Shown piece after piece: positions 34,302-42,236 of a DNA stretch of 42,236 nucleotides (the stretch's first letter is position 1; each line of letters begins with the position of its first letter). The translations under genes and the position numbers were made by a program. The DNA comes from Pseudomonas sp. sp1636 (GTDB lineage: Bacteria > Pseudomonadota > Gammaproteobacteria > Pseudomonadales > Pseudomonadaceae): contig NZ_JARRAB010000026.1 in assembly GCF_030376615.1 (NCBI RefSeq), forward strand, positions 1 to 42,236, given 5' to 3'. The notes below the pieces were generated by a model. It did not search any database. It was not told the DNA's origin and saw only the letters and a list, made by a program, of their open reading frames with translations.

Positions 34302-37300
34302 GTGGCTGTTCTGGCGGACATTGCCCGGCAGCGGTGCGAGCAAGTGTTCCGGCAGGTCGAACAGGTCGTCGTCGTAGGTTTCCAGTGGCGGCGGGCGGCG
34401 CTCGAAACGCGAACCCAGTACCAACAGGCAGGGCGTCAGCAGCAGGGTCAGCAGGGTGGCGAAGCTCAGGCCGCCGGCGATGGCGCTGGACAGTTGGGTC
34501 CACCACTGGGTCGAGGGTGCGCCCACGCCCAGGCTCGGGCTCAGCAGGTCGACGTTGATGCTGAGCACCATGGGCACCAGGCCGAGTACCGTGGTCACCG
34601 CGGTCAGCAGTACCGGGCGCAGGCGCAGGCTGCCGGTTTCCAGGGCCGCCTCACGCGGCTCCAGGCCCTGGCGGCGCAGCTGGTTGTAGGTGTCGATGAG
34701 GATGATGTTGTTGTTGACCACGATGCCGGCCAGGGCGATCAGGCCCATGCCGACCATGACGATGCCGAACGACTGGCCGTTGACCAGCAGGCCCATGAGC
34801 ACCCCGGCGGTGGACAGCACAATCGCGGAGAGCACCAGCAGGGTCTGGTAGAGGCTGTTGAACTGGGTCACCAGAATCAGCGCCATGAGGAAGATCGCCA
34901 CGCCGAAGGCGGTGGCCAGGAAGACCGCGGCCTCGCGCTGGTCGGCATCTTCGCCGGCGAACTTCAGTTGGATGTCCGCCGGCAGCTCGCCCATGGCTTC
35001 GCGCAAGGCTTGCAGGCGTTCGTCGAGACGCGCGCCCTCGGCCAGATCCGCCTGCAGGGTGATGGTGCGGCTGCCGTCGACCCGGCGCAGGGTGCCGACC
35101 TTGGGCGCGGGTTCGAGTGTGACGAAGTTGCCCAGCGGCACCTGGCCGCTGGCGGTATTCAGGGTCAGGCGGCCCAGTTGGTCGAGCGAGCGCCAGTCGG
35201 CGGGTAGGCGCACGCGGATGTCGACCTCGTCGCTGGCGTCTTCCGGTCGGTAGGTCGCCAGTTTCAGGCCATTGCTGACCATCTGCACGGCGTTGCCGAC
35301 GCTCAGCACGTCGGCGCCGAAGCGCGCGGCCGCCTCGCGGTCGACCTTGACCCGCCACTCGATGCCGGGCAGGGCACGGTCGTCTTCGATGTCCTGGAAA
35401 CCGCCGAGGCTGAGCATGCGGGCGCGCAGCTGTTCGACAAACCGATCGGCCTCGGCCGGATCCAGGGCGCCGATCTGCAGCTTGACCGGTTTGCCGCCGC
35501 TGGGGCCTTGCTCCTGCTCGCGGAACTCGAGGACTACCCCGGGAATGTCGGCGCTGCGCTCGCGCATGTCGGCGAGAATCTGCCGGGCCGGGCGGCGCTG
35601 ATGCCAGTCGACGAACTGGAACTGCAGGGTGCCGATCACGTCGACCCCGAGCTGGCCGTCCGGCTGGGCCAGGGAGCGGGCGTACAGCGCCTTGACTTCG
35701 GACATGCCGAGCAGACGCCGTTCCACCTGCTGCAGCAGGGCGTCCTTTTCCTGCACCGACAGGTCGCCACGGGCGCGCAGCCAGATCTGCGCATTTTCCG
35801 GCTCGACCTCGGGGAAGAACTCCACGCCGTGGTTGAAGCGGCCGTAGCCGGCGTAGATCAGGGCGATCAGCGCGAGCATGCCGAGCAGGGTCAGGCCCGG
35901 CCGGCGCAGCAGTTTGCCGAGCAGTTTGCGGTAGGCCTGGGTGCCGCGGCTGGGCGTGCTCGGCAGCGGCTGCGGGCGACCGCCGGTCACCGCGCCCAGC
36001 ACCGGCAGGAACACCAGGGCCATGGCCAGGGAGGCGAGCAGGCAGACGATCACCGTGGCCGGCAGGTATTTCATGAATTGGCCGACCACTCCGGGCCAGA
36101 ACAGCAGCGGCAGGAATACCACCAGGGTGGTGGCGGTGGAGGCGATCACCGGCCAGGCCATCCGCGTCGCCGCATTGGCCCAGGCCTGGCGCGGGTTCTG
36201 GCCCTGGTGCAGGTTGCGGTCGGCCAGCTCGGAGACCACGATGGCGCCGTCCACCAGCATGCCGGCGACCAGGATCAGGCTGAACAGCACCACTATGTTG
36301 AGGGTGAAGCCGAGCGTCCAGATCAGCAGGATGCCGGTCAGGAAGGCGCCGGGAATGGTCAGGCCGACCAGCAGCGCCGAGCGCAGGCCCATGCTCGCCA
36401 CCACCAGGATCAGCACCAGGACGATGGCGGTCAGCACGTTGTTGAGCAGGTCGCCGAGCAGGCTCTCGACTTCCTGTGACTGATCCATGATGTAGCTGAC
36501 CTGCAGGCCTTCCGGCAACAACGGCTGGGCCTGGGCCATCAGTGCCTTGACCTGCTCGATGGTGGCGATGATGTTGGCGCCGCTGCGCTTGGCCACTTCC
36601 AGGACGATGGCCGGCTGCCCGTTGATCCGGGCGAAGCCGCTCGGATCCTTGAAGGTGCGGTGGATGGTCGCGACATCGCCGAAGGTCACCACGCTGTCGC
36701 CGACCACCTTGATCGGCATCGACAGCACGTCGTCCAGGTTCTCGATGACCCCGGGCACCTTCAGGCTCATGCGCCCGGCGCCGGTGTCCAGGCTGCCGGC
36801 GGCGACCAGGCGGTTGTTGCGGCTGACCAGGCTGAACAGCTGGTTGTAGTCGATGCCGTAGCTGTCGAGCACCTGCGGGTCGACGACGATTTCCAGCAGG
36901 TCTTCGCGGTCGCCGCCGATTGCCACCGACAGCACCTCGGCGATGCCTTCGATGTTCTCCTGCAACTGGCGGGCGACATACACCAGTTGCGCTTCGGCGA
37001 GGGGCCCGGACAGGCCGATCGACAGCACCGGGAACAGCGCCACGTTGACCTCGTTGACCGTCGGTTCATCGGCTTCCTCCGGCAGCTTGCTGCGCGCGCT
37101 GTCGACCTTCTCGCGCACGTCGATGAGGGCCGCCTTGGCGTCGAAGCCGGCATCGAACTCGAGGGTCACCGAGGCATGCCCCTCGCTGGCCATGGAACGC
37201 ATTTCCTTGACCGCTTCGAGGCTGCGCAGCTCCTGCTCCAGCGGGCGTACCAGCAGGCGTTCGGCGTCTTCCGGACTGATCCCTTCGAGGCTGACCGAGA

Positions 37301-37442
37301 CGTAGATGATCGGGATGCTGACGTCCGGGTTGGCTTCCTTGGGGATGGCCACATAGGCGGCCAGGCCGCCGATGATCAGGAAGGCCAGCAACAGCAGGCT
37401 GGTGCGGCTGCGATCCAGCGCCGCGGCGATCAGGGTGTGCAT
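34299..37442 (-). CDS. RND multidrug efflux permease (HAE-1 type)
   Basis: A 1047-residue inner-membrane pump with the standard RND plan: TM1, large periplasmic loop, TM2-6, second loop, TM7-12. The TM4 motif reads AGMLVDGAIVVSELADR (near residue 397). It has one Asp where AcrB has two adjacent ones. The TM10 segment reads AGIVVNNNIILIDTYN, with Asn in place of the AcrB lysine. It still uses proton flow by family analogy, with a variant relay. It follows the membrane fusion protein gene with one base between stop and start. The outer-membrane channel is not encoded here. Likely substrates are drugs, solvents or detergents; the sequence does not specify. Confidence 0.92.
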   Translation of the reverse strand: MHTLIAAALDRSRTSLLLLAFLIIGGLAAYVAIPKEANPDVSIPIIYVSVSLEGISPEDAERLLVRPLEQELRSLEAVKEMRSMASEGHASVTLEFDAGFDAKAALIDVREKVDSARSKLPEEADEPTVNEVNVALFPVLSIGLSGPLAEAQLVYVARQLQENIEGIAEVLSVAIGGDREDLLEIVVDPQVLDSYGIDYNQLFSLVSRNNRLVAAGSLDTGAGRMSLKVPGVIENLDDVLSMPIKVVGDSVVTFGDVATIHRTFKDPSGFARINGQPAIVLEVAKRSGANIIATIEQVKALMAQAQPLLPEGLQVSYIMDQSQEVESLLGDLLNNVLTAIVLVLILVVASMGLRSALLVGLTIPGAFLTGILLIWTLGFTLNIVVLFSLILVAGMLVDGAIVVSELADRNLHQGQNPRQAWANAATRMAWPVIASTATTLVVFLPLLFWPGVVGQFMKYLPATVIVCLLASLAMALVFLPVLGAVTGGRPQPLPSTPSRGTQAYRKLLGKLLRRPGLTLLGMLALIALIYAGYGRFNHGVEFFPEVEPENAQIWLRARGDLSVQEKDALLQQVERRLLGMSEVKALYARSLAQPDGQLGVDVIGTLQFQFVDWHQRRPARQILADMRERSADIPGVVLEFREQEQGPSGGKPVKLQIGALDPAEADRFVEQLRARMLSLGGFQDIEDDRALPGIEWRVKVDREAAARFGADVLSVGNAVQMVSNGLKLATYRPEDASDEVDIRVRLPADWRSLDQLGRLTLNTASGQVPLGNFVTLEPAPKVGTLRRVDGSRTITLQADLAEGARLDERLQALREAMGELPADIQLKFAGEDADQREAAVFLATAFGVAIFLMALILVTQFNSLYQTLLVLSAIVLSTAGVLMGLLVNGQSFGIVMVGMGLIALAGIVVNNNIILIDTYNQLRRQGLEPREAALETGSLRLRPVLLTAVTTVLGLVPMVLSINVDLLSPSLGVGAPSTQWWTQLSSAIAGGLSFATLLTLLLTPCLLVLGSRFERRPPPLETYDDDLFDLPEHLLAPLPGNVRQNSH

Positions 37443-37443
37443 G

Positions 37444-38526
37444 TCAACTCCCCCCTTCGGCCAGGTGCGCGAGTACCTGTTGGCCCGGTTCGACGAAGCC
37501 CTGCCCCAGGGTGATCAGCGCGACCCGTGGCGGCAGGCCGCTGACCCAGGCGCCCTGGTTGTCGACGCTGATCAGTTGTACCGCGGTGAACTCGACCTGT
37601 TGCTGCGCGTTGACCCATTTCACCCCGTGACGGCCGGCTTGATCGAGGCTGAGCAGGGCGGGCGACAGGCGGTGGGCCATGGCCGCGCCGGTCTGGATGT
37701 GCAGGGTGGCGCTGGCCCCGGCCAGACGCAGCAGCTCGGGATTGTCGACCCGTACCTCGATGCGGAAACTGCGCGAGCCGGGGTCGGCGGCGGCGGCGAT
37801 AAAGTGCAGCTCACCCGTCAGTTCGCGGCCGTCGAGCAGTTGCACGCGCACCGGCTGGCCGAGGGTCAACTGGATCACTTCCTGCTGGGCGATCTGCGCG
37901 CTGACCTTGAGCTGGCGGATGTCGACCAGGGTCAGCAGGCTCTGTCCGGGCTGGACGAAGTCGCCCAGTTCGACCTGACGCGCGTCGTAGACCCCGGCGA
38001 AGGGGGCCTCGATGCGGGTGTTGCGCAGGTGCAGGCGGGCGGTTGCCAGTTCGGCGCGGGCCTTGGCCAGCTCGCTGTCCAGGCGCAGCAGTTCGTTGGC
38101 GGAAAACAGGTTGCGCTCGCGCAGGCGTTTGGCCGAGCTGACGTCGGTCTCGCGCTGGCGCACCTCGGCTTCGCTACGCGCCACCTGGGCAGGGCGGTCG
38201 TCCGGCGACAGGCTGAGGAGTAACTGGCCCTGTGCGACCGGCTGGCCCTTGTCCCGATCCAGGCGCGTCACGCTGGCACTGATCTGCGCGCGCAGCTCGA
38301 CCCGGCGCCAGGCTTCGATCTGCCCCTGAACCACATGCTGGCGTTGCATCGGCTGGGCTTGCAGCCACTGGATCTCGACTTGCGCCAGACCCGGCGCGGC
38401 GACAGGTTGATCGGCCCTGGCGGTTTCCTGGGCCTTGAACAGCGAGCCGCTGAGCAGCCACAGCGCCAGCAAGACGCTGATGGCCACGGCGATCAACCAG
38501 GGACGTTTGGACAGCTGACTGAACAT
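37444..38526 (-). CDS. RND efflux periplasmic adaptor (membrane fusion protein)
   Basis: A 360-residue adaptor. One N-terminal membrane or signal-anchor segment (about residues 10-29) is followed by a lipoyl half with VELRAQISASVTRLDRDKGQ and a short coiled-coil hairpin (about 110-165). The second lipoyl half is TRIEAPFAGVYDARQVELGDFV, followed by beta-barrel and membrane-proximal domains. It lies six bases after tetR and directly before the RND permease, forming a tetR-MFP-RND operon. It links the pump to a TolC-type outer-membrane channel encoded elsewhere. Confidence 0.92.
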   Translation of the reverse strand: MFSQLSKRPWLIAVAISVLLALWLLSGSLFKAQETARADQPVAAPGLAQVEIQWLQAQPMQRQHVVQGQIEAWRRVELRAQISASVTRLDRDKGQPVAQGQLLLSLSPDDRPAQVARSEAEVRQRETDVSSAKRLRERNLFSANELLRLDSELAKARAELATARLHLRNTRIEAPFAGVYDARQVELGDFVQPGQSLLTLVDIRQLKVSAQIAQQEVIQLTLGQPVRVQLLDGRELTGELHFIAAAADPGSRSFRIEVRVDNPELLRLAGASATLHIQTGAAMAHRLSPALLSLDQAGRHGVKWVNAQQQVEFTAVQLISVDNQGAWVSGLPPRVALITLGQGFVEPGQQVLAHLAEGGS

Positions 38527-38532
38527 GGGCGG

Positions 38533-39201
38533 TTACTCGCGGCTGGCAGAGGGGGCGCAAAGGTTGGCGGCCTGGCCACGCAGGCCGGCGATGATGAAGT
38601 CGGTGACGCGGTCGAAGTAGTCGCTCAGGGCGATGGGCTCGGCCCAGTGCTCGAAGCCGCCGGAGGCGATACGCGCCATCACCCCGTTGACGCAGGCCTC
38701 CACGCCCCACAGCAGGTACTGGCAGTCGGCGGGGCCGAGGGCCGGTTCGCCGAGGGTGCTCTGCAGCAACTGGCCGAAGAAGGCGACGTAGTCACGCTCC
38801 AGTTGCTGAAACTGCTCGCGGTAGGGCGCCTCCAGGCGCTGCTGAAAGGCCGGGCGGTCGCAGTGCTGGCACAGCTGCGCCAGAATCGGGTCGGCGAGCA
38901 TCTGCTCGAAGGCGCGGCGGATCACCTGGCGCATCGCCTGTTGCGGCGGCTGGGCGGCATGCAGGGCGCGCAGTTCGTCGAGATTGGCCCGGCTCATGTC
39001 CAGCGTCAGGCGGGCAAACAGCGCCTCCTTGCTGGGAAAGTGCTTGTACACCGTGCCCTTGCCGATGCCGGCCTGGGTCGCCACCTCGGCGATGGTCACC
39101 CGATCCCAGGGCTGTTGGCGAAACAGCAGGCGCGCGGCGTCGAGGAGGGCGCTTTCGCGTTGCAGGAAGAGTTGGTCTTGAAGGCGCATGGGCAGGAGCA
39201 T
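38533..39201 (-). CDS. TetR-family repressor of the efflux operon
   Basis: A 222-residue TetR regulator. The helix-turn-helix is clear at about residues 18-65: ALLDAARLLFRQQPWDRVTIAEVA followed by GIGKGTVYKHFPSKEALF. The C-terminal ligand-binding part is all helical and carries several Cys residues. The ATG at 39189 is an alternative start; neither has a good ribosome-binding site. It is the first gene of the tetR-MFP-RND operon, with tandem palindromes just upstream, so self-repression and repression of the pump are likely. The inducer is unknown. Confidence 0.9.
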   Translation of the reverse strand: MLLPMRLQDQLFLQRESALLDAARLLFRQQPWDRVTIAEVATQAGIGKGTVYKHFPSKEALFARLTLDMSRANLDELRALHAAQPPQQAMRQVIRRAFEQMLADPILAQLCQHCDRPAFQQRLEAPYREQFQQLERDYVAFFGQLLQSTLGEPALGPADCQYLLWGVEACVNGVMARIASGGFEHWAEPIALSDYFDRVTDFIIAGLRGQAANLCAPSASRE

Positions 39202-39210
39202 GTCTGGCTG

Positions 39211-39241
39211 TGACTGATGGTCATGCTATGACTGCCGGTCA
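39211..39241. promoter_or_regulatory. Twin TetR-type operators upstream of tetR
   Basis: Two copies of a palindrome lie 18 bases apart: TGACTGATGGTCA (39211-39223) and TGACTGCCGGTCA (39229-39241). Both share TGAC-N5-GTCA arms. They begin 10 bases upstream of the tetR start, an ideal place for autorepression. Confidence 0.7.
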
Positions 39242-39309
39242 CGGCGAGCAAGTGGACAGTTGTAACAGTGCTTGGCGACGGCTGGGTTTATCTGCGAGGT
39301 CTGCCAGCA

Positions 39310-39381
39310 CCCGTAGCCCGGATGCAATCCGGGAACAAGCTGTGCGGCGATGCAATTCCCCGGATTGCATCCGGACTACGG
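39310..39381. repeat. REP-like inverted repeat
   Basis: CCCGTAGCCCGGATGCAATC (39310 onward, arm to 39333) is mirrored by 39358-39381 with one mismatch, across 24 bases. It is the familiar Pseudomonas-type intergenic palindrome. It lies just downstream of the peroxiredoxin stop and could protect or terminate that transcript. Confidence 0.8.
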
Positions 39382-39396
39382 GTGTCGGGTGCGCCG

Positions 39397-40050
39397 TTAC
39401 TTGGGTTGCGCCACCACGCGCAGGTAGGGCTTGAGGGTCTTGAAGCCCTGCGGGTATTTCTGTCTGGCCACTTCGTCGGACACCGAGGTGGGAATGATCA
39501 CGTCCTCGCCCGGTTTCCAGTTCACCGGCGTGGCCACGGTGTGCTTGGCGTTGAGTTGCAGCGAATCGAGCAGGCGCAGCACCTCGTCGAAATTGCGCCC
39601 GGCACTCATCGGGTAGACCAGCATGGCCTTGACCTTCTTGTCCGGGCCGATGATGAACACCGAGCGCACCGTGGCATTGTCCACCGCGGTGCGCGGGCCG
39701 CCGCTGGCGTTGGGGTGGATCATGTCGTAGAGCTTGGCCACCTTGAGGTCGTGGTCGCCGATCATCGGGTAGTTGACCGCATGGCCCTGGGTTTCCTCGA
39801 TGTCGCCGACCCAGGCCCGGTGGTCGCTGACCGGGTCGACGCTGAGGCCGACGATCTTGGTGTTGCGTTTGTCGAATTCGGGTTTGAGTTTGGCCATGTA
39901 GCCCAGTTCGGTGGTGCACACCGGGGTGAAGTCCTTGGGATGGGAGAACAGGATGGCCCAGCTGTCGCCGATCCAGCGGTGGAAGTAGATAGGGCCTTCG
40001 GTGGTTTCGGCGCTGAAGTCGGGGGCTTCGTCGCCAATGCGGATGGTCAT
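39397..40050 (-). CDS. 1-Cys peroxiredoxin (Prx6 type)
   Basis: A 217-residue peroxiredoxin. The peroxidatic site is HPKDFTPVC with C45 as the only cysteine in the protein, so it is a true 1-Cys enzyme. Length and the C-terminal domain (TPVNWKPGEDVIIP) match the Prx6/AhpE-like long form. It reduces H2O2 and alkyl or lipid hydroperoxides in the cytoplasm, with an external thiol such as glutathione completing the cycle by family analogy. Start ATG 40050 with GAGGAG 6 bases upstream; longer in-frame frames lack support. It is divergent from the metal-efflux operon. Confidence 0.93.
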   Translation of the reverse strand: MTIRIGDEAPDFSAETTEGPIYFHRWIGDSWAILFSHPKDFTPVCTTELGYMAKLKPEFDKRNTKIVGLSVDPVSDHRAWVGDIEETQGHAVNYPMIGDHDLKVAKLYDMIHPNASGGPRTAVDNATVRSVFIIGPDKKVKAMLVYPMSAGRNFDEVLRLLDSLQLNAKHTVATPVNWKPGEDVIIPTSVSDEVARQKYPQGFKTLKPYLRVVAQPK

Positions 40051-40242
40051 GATCAGCTCCTCTTGCGGTTGTGCGGCCGACTTGCCAACACGGCGGCTCG
40101 TCGGTCCCGGGTTGCTGGAGAAAAAAGTATAGGCCCGCTGCAATCGTCGACCCGATTCTGTGGACGTAAGGTCGCGAGCGGCGGCCCTTGGGCTGGTGCG
40201 GCGCAACCTCATGCCGGTCAATGCAGGCCAACAGAGCGTGGC

Positions 40243-40262
40243 CAATTGACCGTTATCAATTG
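40243..40262. promoter_or_regulatory. Inverted repeat before the metal-efflux operon
   Basis: CAATTGA-CCGTTA-TCAATTG, perfect 7-bp arms, 33 bases before the start of the small exported protein. It is a plausible operator for a metal-responsive regulator; the regulator is not in the window. Confidence 0.5.
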
Positions 40263-40295
40263 TCCGCGAGCCGGCGCGAGACTAGACTGCCCGCC

Positions 40296-40625
40296 ATGAA
40301 CGCTTTCCGTCGTCTCTGTCTGGTGTTGCTCCTGGCCCTGGTTCTGCCCTTGCAGAGCCTGGCGGCTTCGCTGCTGGCCGGCGAGTCCTGCCCGATGAGC
40401 CAGAAGGCCGCACCGCTGATGGACGGCTGTGACGAGGCGACGACGCCCGCCGCCGGCCAGTTGTGCCCGGATATGGCTAAATGTCCCAGCGTCAGCCTGC
40501 CGTTGGACAGCAGCCAGCGACTGAGGCTCGCGCTGCTGCCGGTCTCGTCGCATCCCCCGCGACACAGCCAGGCGGTACTGCCGTCGCAGCCGCTGACCGC
40601 GCCCTGGCGCCCCCCCCGCGGCTGA
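40296..40625 (+). CDS. Small exported Cys-containing protein leading a metal-efflux operon
   Basis: A 109-residue protein with a clear signal peptide (RRLCLVLLLALVLPLQSLAA, cleavage near residue 24). The mature part has four cysteines in CPMS, DGC, LCPDMAKC arrangements and several Met and His, suiting metal binding. Small proteins of this kind often lead copper-resistance operons in Pseudomonas. I do not recognise the exact family. Start ATG 40296; an upstream in-frame frame lacks the signal peptide at its N-terminus. The following outer-membrane factor begins about 100 bases after its stop. Confidence 0.65.
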   Translation: MNAFRRLCLVLLLALVLPLQSLAASLLAGESCPMSQKAAPLMDGCDEATTPAAGQLCPDMAKCPSVSLPLDSSQRLRLALLPVSSHPPRHSQAVLPSQPLTAPWRPPRG

Positions 40626-40722
40626 TTCCTGCTCCGTTGTGAACCCCAGCGTGCGGCCCGGCTGCTCGCTGGCCATTGCGTGCCCCGGCATGGGGCGCGG
40701 GATATCGACAGGAATCACGTGC

Positions 40723-41973
40723 ATGTCCAACTGTTTTTCCCTCTCCGGACACCTGGCGGCCGGGGTGCTGGCGGCTGTCTTGTTCAGCCAGCCGGCTGCG
40801 GCGCTGACCCTCGACGAGGCCTTGCGCCAGGCCGAACGTGAGGCGCCTTCGCTGACGGCGCAAGCGGCACAAGTCGAGGCGGCGCGCAGCTCGGCGATAC
40901 CCGCCGGCGCGTTACCCGACCCCAAGTTGTTGTTGGGGGCACAGAATCTGCCGATCGAGGGCGACAACCGTGGTCGTTTCGACCGCGAACCCATGACCAT
41001 GCAGATGGTCGGGATCATGCAGGAAGTGCCCAACCGCGCCAAACGGCGGGCCCGGGTGGACGTGGCCCAGGCCGGAATCGAGCGTGCCACGCTGGCGCAA
41101 CGGGTCGAACTGCTCAAGGTACGCCGGGAAACCGCGCTGGCCTGGATCGCGGCCCGCGCCGTCGAGGAGAAGCTGGCGCTGTTCCAGACCCTCTATGCCG
41201 AAAACGAACTGCTGGTCAAAGCCGTGCGCGCCCGCCTCGCCGGCGGCCGCGGCCAGGCGGCCGACAGCGTCGGGCCGCGCCAGGAAGCGGCGCTGCTGGC
41301 CGAGCAGGAAGACCAGTTGCTGCAAAGCCGTACCCAGCAGCGCGCCGCCCTGCGGCGCTGGATCGGCCCGCGCGGCGATGAACCTTTGGCGGGTCGCCTG
41401 CCGAACTGGCCGGTGGATGCCCAACATTATCGGCACAACCTGCAACGCCATCCTGAGCTGGCGTTATTCGGGCCCATGACCGACGAGGCGCAAGCCGAGG
41501 TGCGCCAGGCCGTGGCGGACAAACAACCCGACTGGAGCTGGGAACTGGCTTACCAGAACCGTGACGCCGCCTTCGGCGACATGCTGAGCGTGCAGTTCAG
41601 CGTCGATCTGCCGCTGTTCCCGGGTTCCCGACAGAATCCGCGCATCGCCGCAAAACAGGCCCAACTGAGTCAACTGGAGGCCGAACGCTACGCCGCCGAA
41701 CGCGCGCATGCCCAGCAGTTGGCCGATGACCTGGCCGAGTACCAGCGCCTGGATCGCGCGCTGCGCCGCAGTCAGGATCTTCTGCTGCCGCTGGCCGAGG
41801 AGAAGGTCAAGCTGAGCCTGGCCGACTATCGTGCCGGTGCCAGCGAACTGGCCGGTGTGATCGCCGCCCGGCGTGAGCTGATCGAGGCGCGTCTGAAACA
41901 TATCGACTTCGAGCAACGGCGCGCGCTGGCTAGCGCCCGCCTGTATTTCGCTTATGCAGGGGTTAACCAATGA
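40723..41973 (+). CDS. Outer-membrane factor of a CusCBA-like metal efflux system (TolC family)
   Basis: A 416-residue TolC-family protein. It has a signal peptide ending FSQPAAA, then LTLDEALRQAEREAPSL, the typical first helix of outer-membrane factors. Two long coiled-coil halves follow, around 50-190 and 230-410. The MQMVGIMQEVPNRAKRRAR segment is typical of heavy-metal (CusC/CzcC-like) members. Start ATG 40723 fits the signal peptide; a GTG at 40639 would put it 28 residues inside. It overlaps the next gene (ATGA). It forms the outer-membrane exit for metal ions with the CusB-like adaptor that follows. Confidence 0.87.
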   Translation: MSNCFSLSGHLAAGVLAAVLFSQPAAALTLDEALRQAEREAPSLTAQAAQVEAARSSAIPAGALPDPKLLLGAQNLPIEGDNRGRFDREPMTMQMVGIMQEVPNRAKRRARVDVAQAGIERATLAQRVELLKVRRETALAWIAARAVEEKLALFQTLYAENELLVKAVRARLAGGRGQAADSVGPRQEAALLAEQEDQLLQSRTQQRAALRRWIGPRGDEPLAGRLPNWPVDAQHYRHNLQRHPELALFGPMTDEAQAEVRQAVADKQPDWSWELAYQNRDAAFGDMLSVQFSVDLPLFPGSRQNPRIAAKQAQLSQLEAERYAAERAHAQQLADDLAEYQRLDRALRRSQDLLLPLAEEKVKLSLADYRAGASELAGVIAARRELIEARLKHIDFEQRRALASARLYFAYAGVNQ

Positions 41974-42236
41974 GTGCGGCAATCGCAAAAGGTGCGCTGC
42001 TGGCCACCCTGGTGCTGGGTATAGGCGCGGCCGGCGGCTACTGGTTCGCCCAGCAGTCGATAAGCGCCGGGCCTGAGGCCGTTCGGAGCCAAAAGCAGGC
42101 CAGTACGACCGACGAGCGCAAGGTGCTGTATTGGTACGACCCCATGATGCCGCAGCAGAAGTTCGACCAGCCGGGCAAGTCGCCGTTTATGGACATGCAG
42201 CTGGTGCCGCGTTATGCCGACGAGGGTGGCGACAGT
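41970..42236 (+). CDS. CusB-like efflux adaptor, partial (cut by window end)
   Basis: Only the first 89 codons are present. There is an N-terminal membrane or signal segment (about residues 8-28) with GAAGGYWFAQQ. A heavy-metal-binding domain follows, with the characteristic YWYDPMMP ... GKSPFMDMQLVPRY pattern. This Met-rich YDPM motif is found at the start of CusB-type adaptors for copper and silver. It starts in the stop codon of the outer-membrane factor (ATGA), so it is in the same operon. A CusA-type RND pump is expected beyond the window. Confidence 0.85.
   Translation, partial: MSAAIAKGALLATLVLGIGAAGGYWFAQQSISAGPEAVRSQKQASTTDERKVLYWYDPMMPQQKFDQPGKSPFMDMQLVPRYADEGGDS

Noticed and set aside
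40723..41973. This outer-membrane factor as the TolC partner of the RTX secretion system
   Set aside because: It is overlapped by a CusB-like adaptor gene and resembles metal-efflux factors; it is over 20 kb from the secretion genes.

Overview
The window is GC-rich, densely coded DNA from a gammaproteobacterium, most probably Pseudomonas or a close relative. The evidence is the codon use, the type of RND, BCCT and LysR genes, the REP-like palindromes and the gene styles. There are no rRNA or tRNA genes, no CRISPR array and no recognisable transposase.

Region 1 (about 0.2-15.8 kb, all on the + strand) looks like one catabolic regulon. After a peroxiredoxin-like/2OG-Fe(II) oxygenase fusion and a GcvA-type LysR regulator comes a run of genes: a Rieske oxygenase of the quaternary-ammonium type, an aldehyde dehydrogenase, a fused rubredoxin/rubredoxin reductase, a DAO-family FAD oxidoreductase, an EutQ-like cupin, an MFS transporter and an M24-fold metalloenzyme. 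The M24 protein reproduces the metal-ligand pattern of the DMSP lyase DddP, including its unusual DxD motif. Two BCCT (betaine/onium) transporters follow, each with its own promoter, then a cupin of the cysteine/3-mercaptopropionate dioxygenase family. About 50 bases of near-identical sequence, built around a T-N11-A palindrome, sit upstream of the Rieske operon and of both BCCT genes. This is the clearest sign that one LysR-type regulator controls all three units. I infer uptake and breakdown of a methylated onium compound (N- or S-type betaine); the exact substrate cannot be read from the sequence.

Region 2 (15.7-30.7 kb) is a candidate genomic island. It carries a type I secretion ATPase (HlyB-like, with a dead C39-like domain), an HlyD-type adaptor, an AT-rich membrane protein of unknown function and a 3015-residue RTX protein. 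The membrane-protein gene overlaps the RTX gene by 8 bases. The RTX protein has a glycine-zipper hydrophobic segment, a LysM domain, an FrpC-like Ca-binding domain and a very long repeat array. The block is bracketed by two direct repeats of about 500 bp. Each contains a VF530-family gene and the 3' end of the thiol dioxygenase gene; the right-hand dioxygenase piece is a broken remnant. A 161-bp element with 19-bp terminal inverted repeats lies exactly at the right junction.

Region 3 (30.8-39.2 kb, - strand) holds a large bifunctional penicillin-binding protein and a TetR / membrane-fusion protein / RND efflux operon. Two tandem copies of a TGACTGnnGGTCA palindrome lie just upstream of tetR.

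Region 4 (39.3-42.2 kb) has a 1-Cys peroxiredoxin (- strand). Divergent from it is the start of a CusCBA-like metal efflux operon: a small Cys-containing exported protein, an outer-membrane factor and the first 89 codons of a CusB-like adaptor, cut by the window edge.
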